Shown here: piece by piece, positions 61,851-64,000 of the stretch
Layout: each line of letters starts with the position of its first letter
Position numbering within the stretch: the stretch's first letter is position 1
From: Lachnospiraceae bacterium
GTDB taxonomy: Bacteria; Bacillota; Clostridia; Lachnospirales; Lachnospiraceae
Reading direction: 5' to 3'
NCBI GenBank assembly: GCA_900753305.1
Contig: CAADYR010000093.1
Span: 53,332 to 117,331, forward strand
DNA length: 64,000 nt
Position numbers and translations under genes: made by a program
Notes under the pieces: generated by a model
Told to the model about the DNA's origin: nothing
The model's input: only the letters and a program-made list of their open reading frames with translations
Databases searched by the model: none

Positions 61851-61892
61851 AACTTCCTGCATGACTTGAATGGAGTCATGCGGGAAGTTTTT
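61851..61892 (+). terminator. terminator after clpB
   Basis: AACTTCCTGCATGACT pairs with AGTCATGCGGGAAGTT (one G-T) around a 7-nt loop, then TTTTT. Confidence 0.9.
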
Positions 61893-61905
61893 TGTGTTAC
61901 AGAGG

Positions 61906-61935
61906 TTGAATTCGACATATAGATATCGTTATAAT
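61906..61935 (+). promoter_or_regulatory. promoter of the NUDIX gene
   Basis: TTGAAT (61906-61911), 18 nt, TATAAT (61930-61935). Confidence 0.65.
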
Positions 61936-61972
61936 GGGAAAGTAAAAAAGAAGAAAGGTATGCGCATATAGA

Positions 61973-62530
61973 ATGAACTTTAAGGGCATTGAAAAAAAGG
62001 AAGCGGGAAAATTCATTACCCGTTATGATATCACATATGAAACAGTGGATAATCAGGAAAAGATATACGAGATCATAAGCCGTAAGAAGGATCTGGACAG
62101 TTATGAGGCGCTTCATGGAGATAATCCGGATGCAGTAGTGATCATAGTAACTGATGAAACAGGAGAAAAACTTCTGATCAATAAGGAATTTCGGCTGGCT
62201 GTAGGAGACTGGGTATATAATTTCCCGGCAGGATTGATAGATCCGGGAGAAAAGCCGCAGGAGAGCGCTAAACGTGAGCTTTGGGAAGAAACTGGTCTGG
62301 AATTGTACGAAATTGATGATTTTATTGGACCAAGCTACAGTGCAGTCGGCTTCAGTAATGAGATTAATGTCTGTGTTGTTGGCAAAGCCAGAGGAGAATT
62401 TCGTTCTAGCACATCTACAGTGGAAGAAATTACCCCTTGCTGGCTTACCAGGCAGGAATTGAGAGAATTACTGAAAACAGAGCGCTTTGCAGCAAGAACT
62501 CAGGCATTTTGCTATTTATGGAGCAGATAG
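61973..62530 (+). CDS. NUDIX hydrolase, ADP-ribose pyrophosphatase-like
   Basis: 185 residues. The full Nudix box is present: GLIDPGEKPQESAKRELWEE followed by TGL (G-x5-E-x7-RE-x2-EE-x-G). The N-terminal beta strands and the FPAGLID context are like ADP-ribose pyrophosphatases (NudF), though other nucleoside-diphosphate substrates are possible. AGAAAGGTAT at 61952-61961 is the ribosome site. Its last 19 bp overlap the end of the convergent pyridoxamine kinase gene. Confidence 0.9.
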   Translation: MNFKGIEKKEAGKFITRYDITYETVDNQEKIYEIISRKKDLDSYEALHGDNPDAVVIIVTDETGEKLLINKEFRLAVGDWVYNFPAGLIDPGEKPQESAKRELWEETGLELYEIDDFIGPSYSAVGFSNEINVCVVGKARGEFRSSTSTVEEITPCWLTRQELRELLKTERFAARTQAFCYLWSR

Positions 62531-63363
62531 AGGTAATCCTCAAAGCATACACCATGGTTTCCAAAGGTGCGCTCTGCAGTGGATTTCTCGATCGCAGGCT
62601 GCAGGAAGGCAATTGCCTGCTCAAGAGCTTGTTTAAGAGACATTCCCCTGACTAAACAGCCGGTTACGCAGGAGGTAAATAAATCTCCGGTACCAGAGAA
62701 GCCTTTTCCAGTGTAAGGAGACTGCACGAAGCAGCATTCATCATCGGAAATCGCAAGATTAGCGATCGTGTTTTTTTCAGTATTAGTAGAAATAACACCT
62801 GTTATGATAATGGACTGCTTTCTGTCGGCTTTTGCCAGAAGAGGACGGGCAGCCTCTTCAATATAGTGAAAGTAATCAGCCTCGGAAGAATGGGCAGTGA
62901 GTGCATCATAATCCGTGTCGGTAAGCAGACACAGTTCTGTGAGGTTTGGTGTGATCACATCAGCGCGTGCAGTAAGACTGCGCATAGCTTCCAGAAGTTT
63001 ATCAGTAAAGATTGGGAAGCGTTTACCGTGATCGCCCATAACCGGATCGGCTACATAGAGGTTATCGGCAGTCTGGAAACGGTCAAGAAAGTACAGAACG
63101 TTTTCCATTTGGGCGGCATTCCCAAGAAAACCGGAATAAATGCCATCAAAATGCTCTCCCATTTTGCCCCATTCATCTGTAATGGGATTCATTTTGGCTG
63201 TATAATCATCATAAAAATAACTGTCAAAACCAGTCTGGGCCGACAAAATGGCAGTTGGAAGCGGACATGCCTGTATGCCAAGGGCAGATATAACAGGAAT
63301 CGCCGCAGTAAGGGAGCATCTGCCGAAACCGGACAGGTCATGTATCAAAGCGATTTTTTTCAT
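62512..63363 (-). CDS. pyridoxamine / pyridoxal kinase
   Basis: 283 residues from ATG 63363, 12 nt after AAAGGA; the ATG at 63384 has no site. IHDLSGFGRCSLTAAIPVISA, the ADPVMGDHGK block and the GKGFSGTGDLFTSCV motif with the catalytic Asp identify the PdxK/PdxY branch of the ribokinase fold. It phosphorylates B6 vitamers with ATP in the cytoplasm. It complements the de novo pdxST route at 20.8 kb. Tail-to-tail overlap with the NUDIX gene. Confidence 0.92.
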   Translation of the reverse strand: MKKIALIHDLSGFGRCSLTAAIPVISALGIQACPLPTAILSAQTGFDSYFYDDYTAKMNPITDEWGKMGEHFDGIYSGFLGNAAQMENVLYFLDRFQTADNLYVADPVMGDHGKRFPIFTDKLLEAMRSLTARADVITPNLTELCLLTDTDYDALTAHSSEADYFHYIEEAARPLLAKADRKQSIIITGVISTNTEKNTIANLAISDDECCFVQSPYTGKGFSGTGDLFTSCVTGCLVRGMSLKQALEQAIAFLQPAIEKSTAERTFGNHGVCFEDYLYLLHK

Positions 63364-63438
63364 AAGATCGATAAATCCTTTCATAATAACAAAATATCCT
63401 GATTATAGGATAACCTAAGTTTTTACATATTTGTAGAA

Positions 63439-63467
63439 TTGACTTATAAACTATTTAATACTATAAT
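63439..63467 (+). promoter_or_regulatory. promoter of apt
   Basis: TTGACT (63439-63444), 17 nt, TATAAT (63462-63467), about 50 nt before the start of transcription-to-ATG leader end. Confidence 0.8.
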
Positions 63468-63522
63468 TAACATTAAATTATTGTGACTTTATGTCTAAAT
63501 TAGGATTGGAGTGTAATTTTCT

Positions 63523-64000
63523 ATGAAAAAGCTGGAAGACTATGTTTTAACAATACCGGATTTCCCGGAGAAAGGTATTATGTTCCGTGATGTAACGAGC
63601 GTATTACAGGATGCAGACGGTCTGCAGCTTGCGATTGATACCATGCAGGATATGGTCAAGGATTTGGATATTGACGTTGTAGCCGGTGCAGAATCCAGAG
63701 GATTTATCTTCGGAACACCTATCGCATACAATCTGCATAAGCCATTTGTACTGATCCGTAAGAAGGGTAAACTGCCCAGAGAGACAGTATCTGTCGATTA
63801 TGATCTGGAATATGGCAAGGCAACGATTGAAATGCATAAGGATTCTATCAAGAAGGGACAGAAGGTCCTGGTAGTTGATGATCTGATCGCAACAGGCGGA
63901 ACAACAGAGGCCATGATCAAACTGATAGAGTCTCTTGGCGGCGAGGTCGTAGGTGTTGTTGTATTAATGGAACTTGCCGGTTTAAAGGGCAGAGAACGTC
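63523..64000 (+). CDS. apt: adenine phosphoribosyltransferase, cut by the right edge
   Basis: 159 complete codons are visible from ATG 63523; the family has about 170-180, so only the last part is missing. MKKLEDYVLTIPDFPEKGIMFRD at the N-terminus, the adenine-side block VAGAESRGFIFGTP, and the PRPP loop VLVVDDLIATGGTT are all intact. It makes AMP from adenine and PRPP. With the permease at 10993 and guaB it forms the purine supply set in this window. Confidence 0.95.
   Translation, partial: MKKLEDYVLTIPDFPEKGIMFRDVTSVLQDADGLQLAIDTMQDMVKDLDIDVVAGAESRGFIFGTPIAYNLHKPFVLIRKKGKLPRETVSVDYDLEYGKATIEMHKDSIKKGQKVLVVDDLIATGGTTEAMIKLIESLGGEVVGVVVLMELAGLKGRER

Noticed and set aside
1..64000. tRNA, rRNA genes or CRISPR arrays
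   Set aside because: No cloverleaf with conserved TTCGANNC, no rRNA-like block and no regularly spaced repeats were noticed on reading either strand.

Overview
The window looks like chromosomal DNA of a spore-forming, low-to-moderate-GC gut Clostridium of the family Lachnospiraceae. Support comes from the tig-clpP-clpX-lon-ysxC order, a YtvI-type sporulation protein, a CotF-like coat protein, families I recognise mainly from Lachnospiraceae (DUF6062, DUF6106, DUF3737), many TTGACA-17-TATAAT promoters, and AGGAGG or AGAAAGG ribosome sites. I cannot assign a genus. No rRNA, tRNA, CRISPR array or intact prophage is visible.

Layout. 1-3.5 kb: the 3' end of an unknown gene, two small membrane proteins and a glycosyltransferase fused to a winged-helix domain. 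3.5-13.6 kb: DUF3737 protein, MalY-type aminotransferase with an extra C-terminal domain, mutY, a second glycosyltransferase, glyA, a membrane-anchored degenerate GH3 protein, a purine permease and an HD-GYP protein. 13.6-20.7 kb: glycan island (GH2, a decayed lipoprotein gene, GH43 on the minus strand) and a GGDEF sensor. 20.8-28.8 kb: pdxST, a FeoA-FeoB fusion, a CotF-like protein, tcdA, and a three-gene operon of a solute-binding lipoprotein, a permease-ATPase fusion and a TM1266-type protein. 29-37.4 kb: proteostasis block tig, clpP, clpX, lon, ysxC, then ytvI and truA. 37.4-42.7 kb: TetR repressor divergent from a MacAB-like efflux operon. 42.8-47.4 kb: glnS, a HAD phosphatase, an acidic membrane protein, a second TetR regulator and a DUF6062 protein. 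47.4-49.3 kb: graveyard of mobile genes, with two broken PD-(D/E)XK transposases of the Rpn type and a tyrosine-recombinase fragment. 49.3-64 kb: PfkB-like protein, two membrane proteins, guaB, a DHH phosphoesterase, a T-box leader followed by a four-subunit 2-oxoacid:ferredoxin oxidoreductase, a repeat-bearing acidic protein, clpB, a NUDIX hydrolase, pyridoxamine kinase and the start of apt.

How they fit together. Two routes to PLP (pdxST synthesis, kinase salvage) serve PLP enzymes in the same window (glyA, MalY). guaB, the purine permease and apt cover purine supply. GGDEF and HD-GYP proteins make and break cyclic di-GMP. The most interesting regulatory inference is the T-box before the oxidoreductase: its specifier reads ATC (isoleucine), suggesting that the enzyme makes branched-chain or 2-oxobutyrate-type precursors of isoleucine by reductive carboxylation rather than only oxidising pyruvate.
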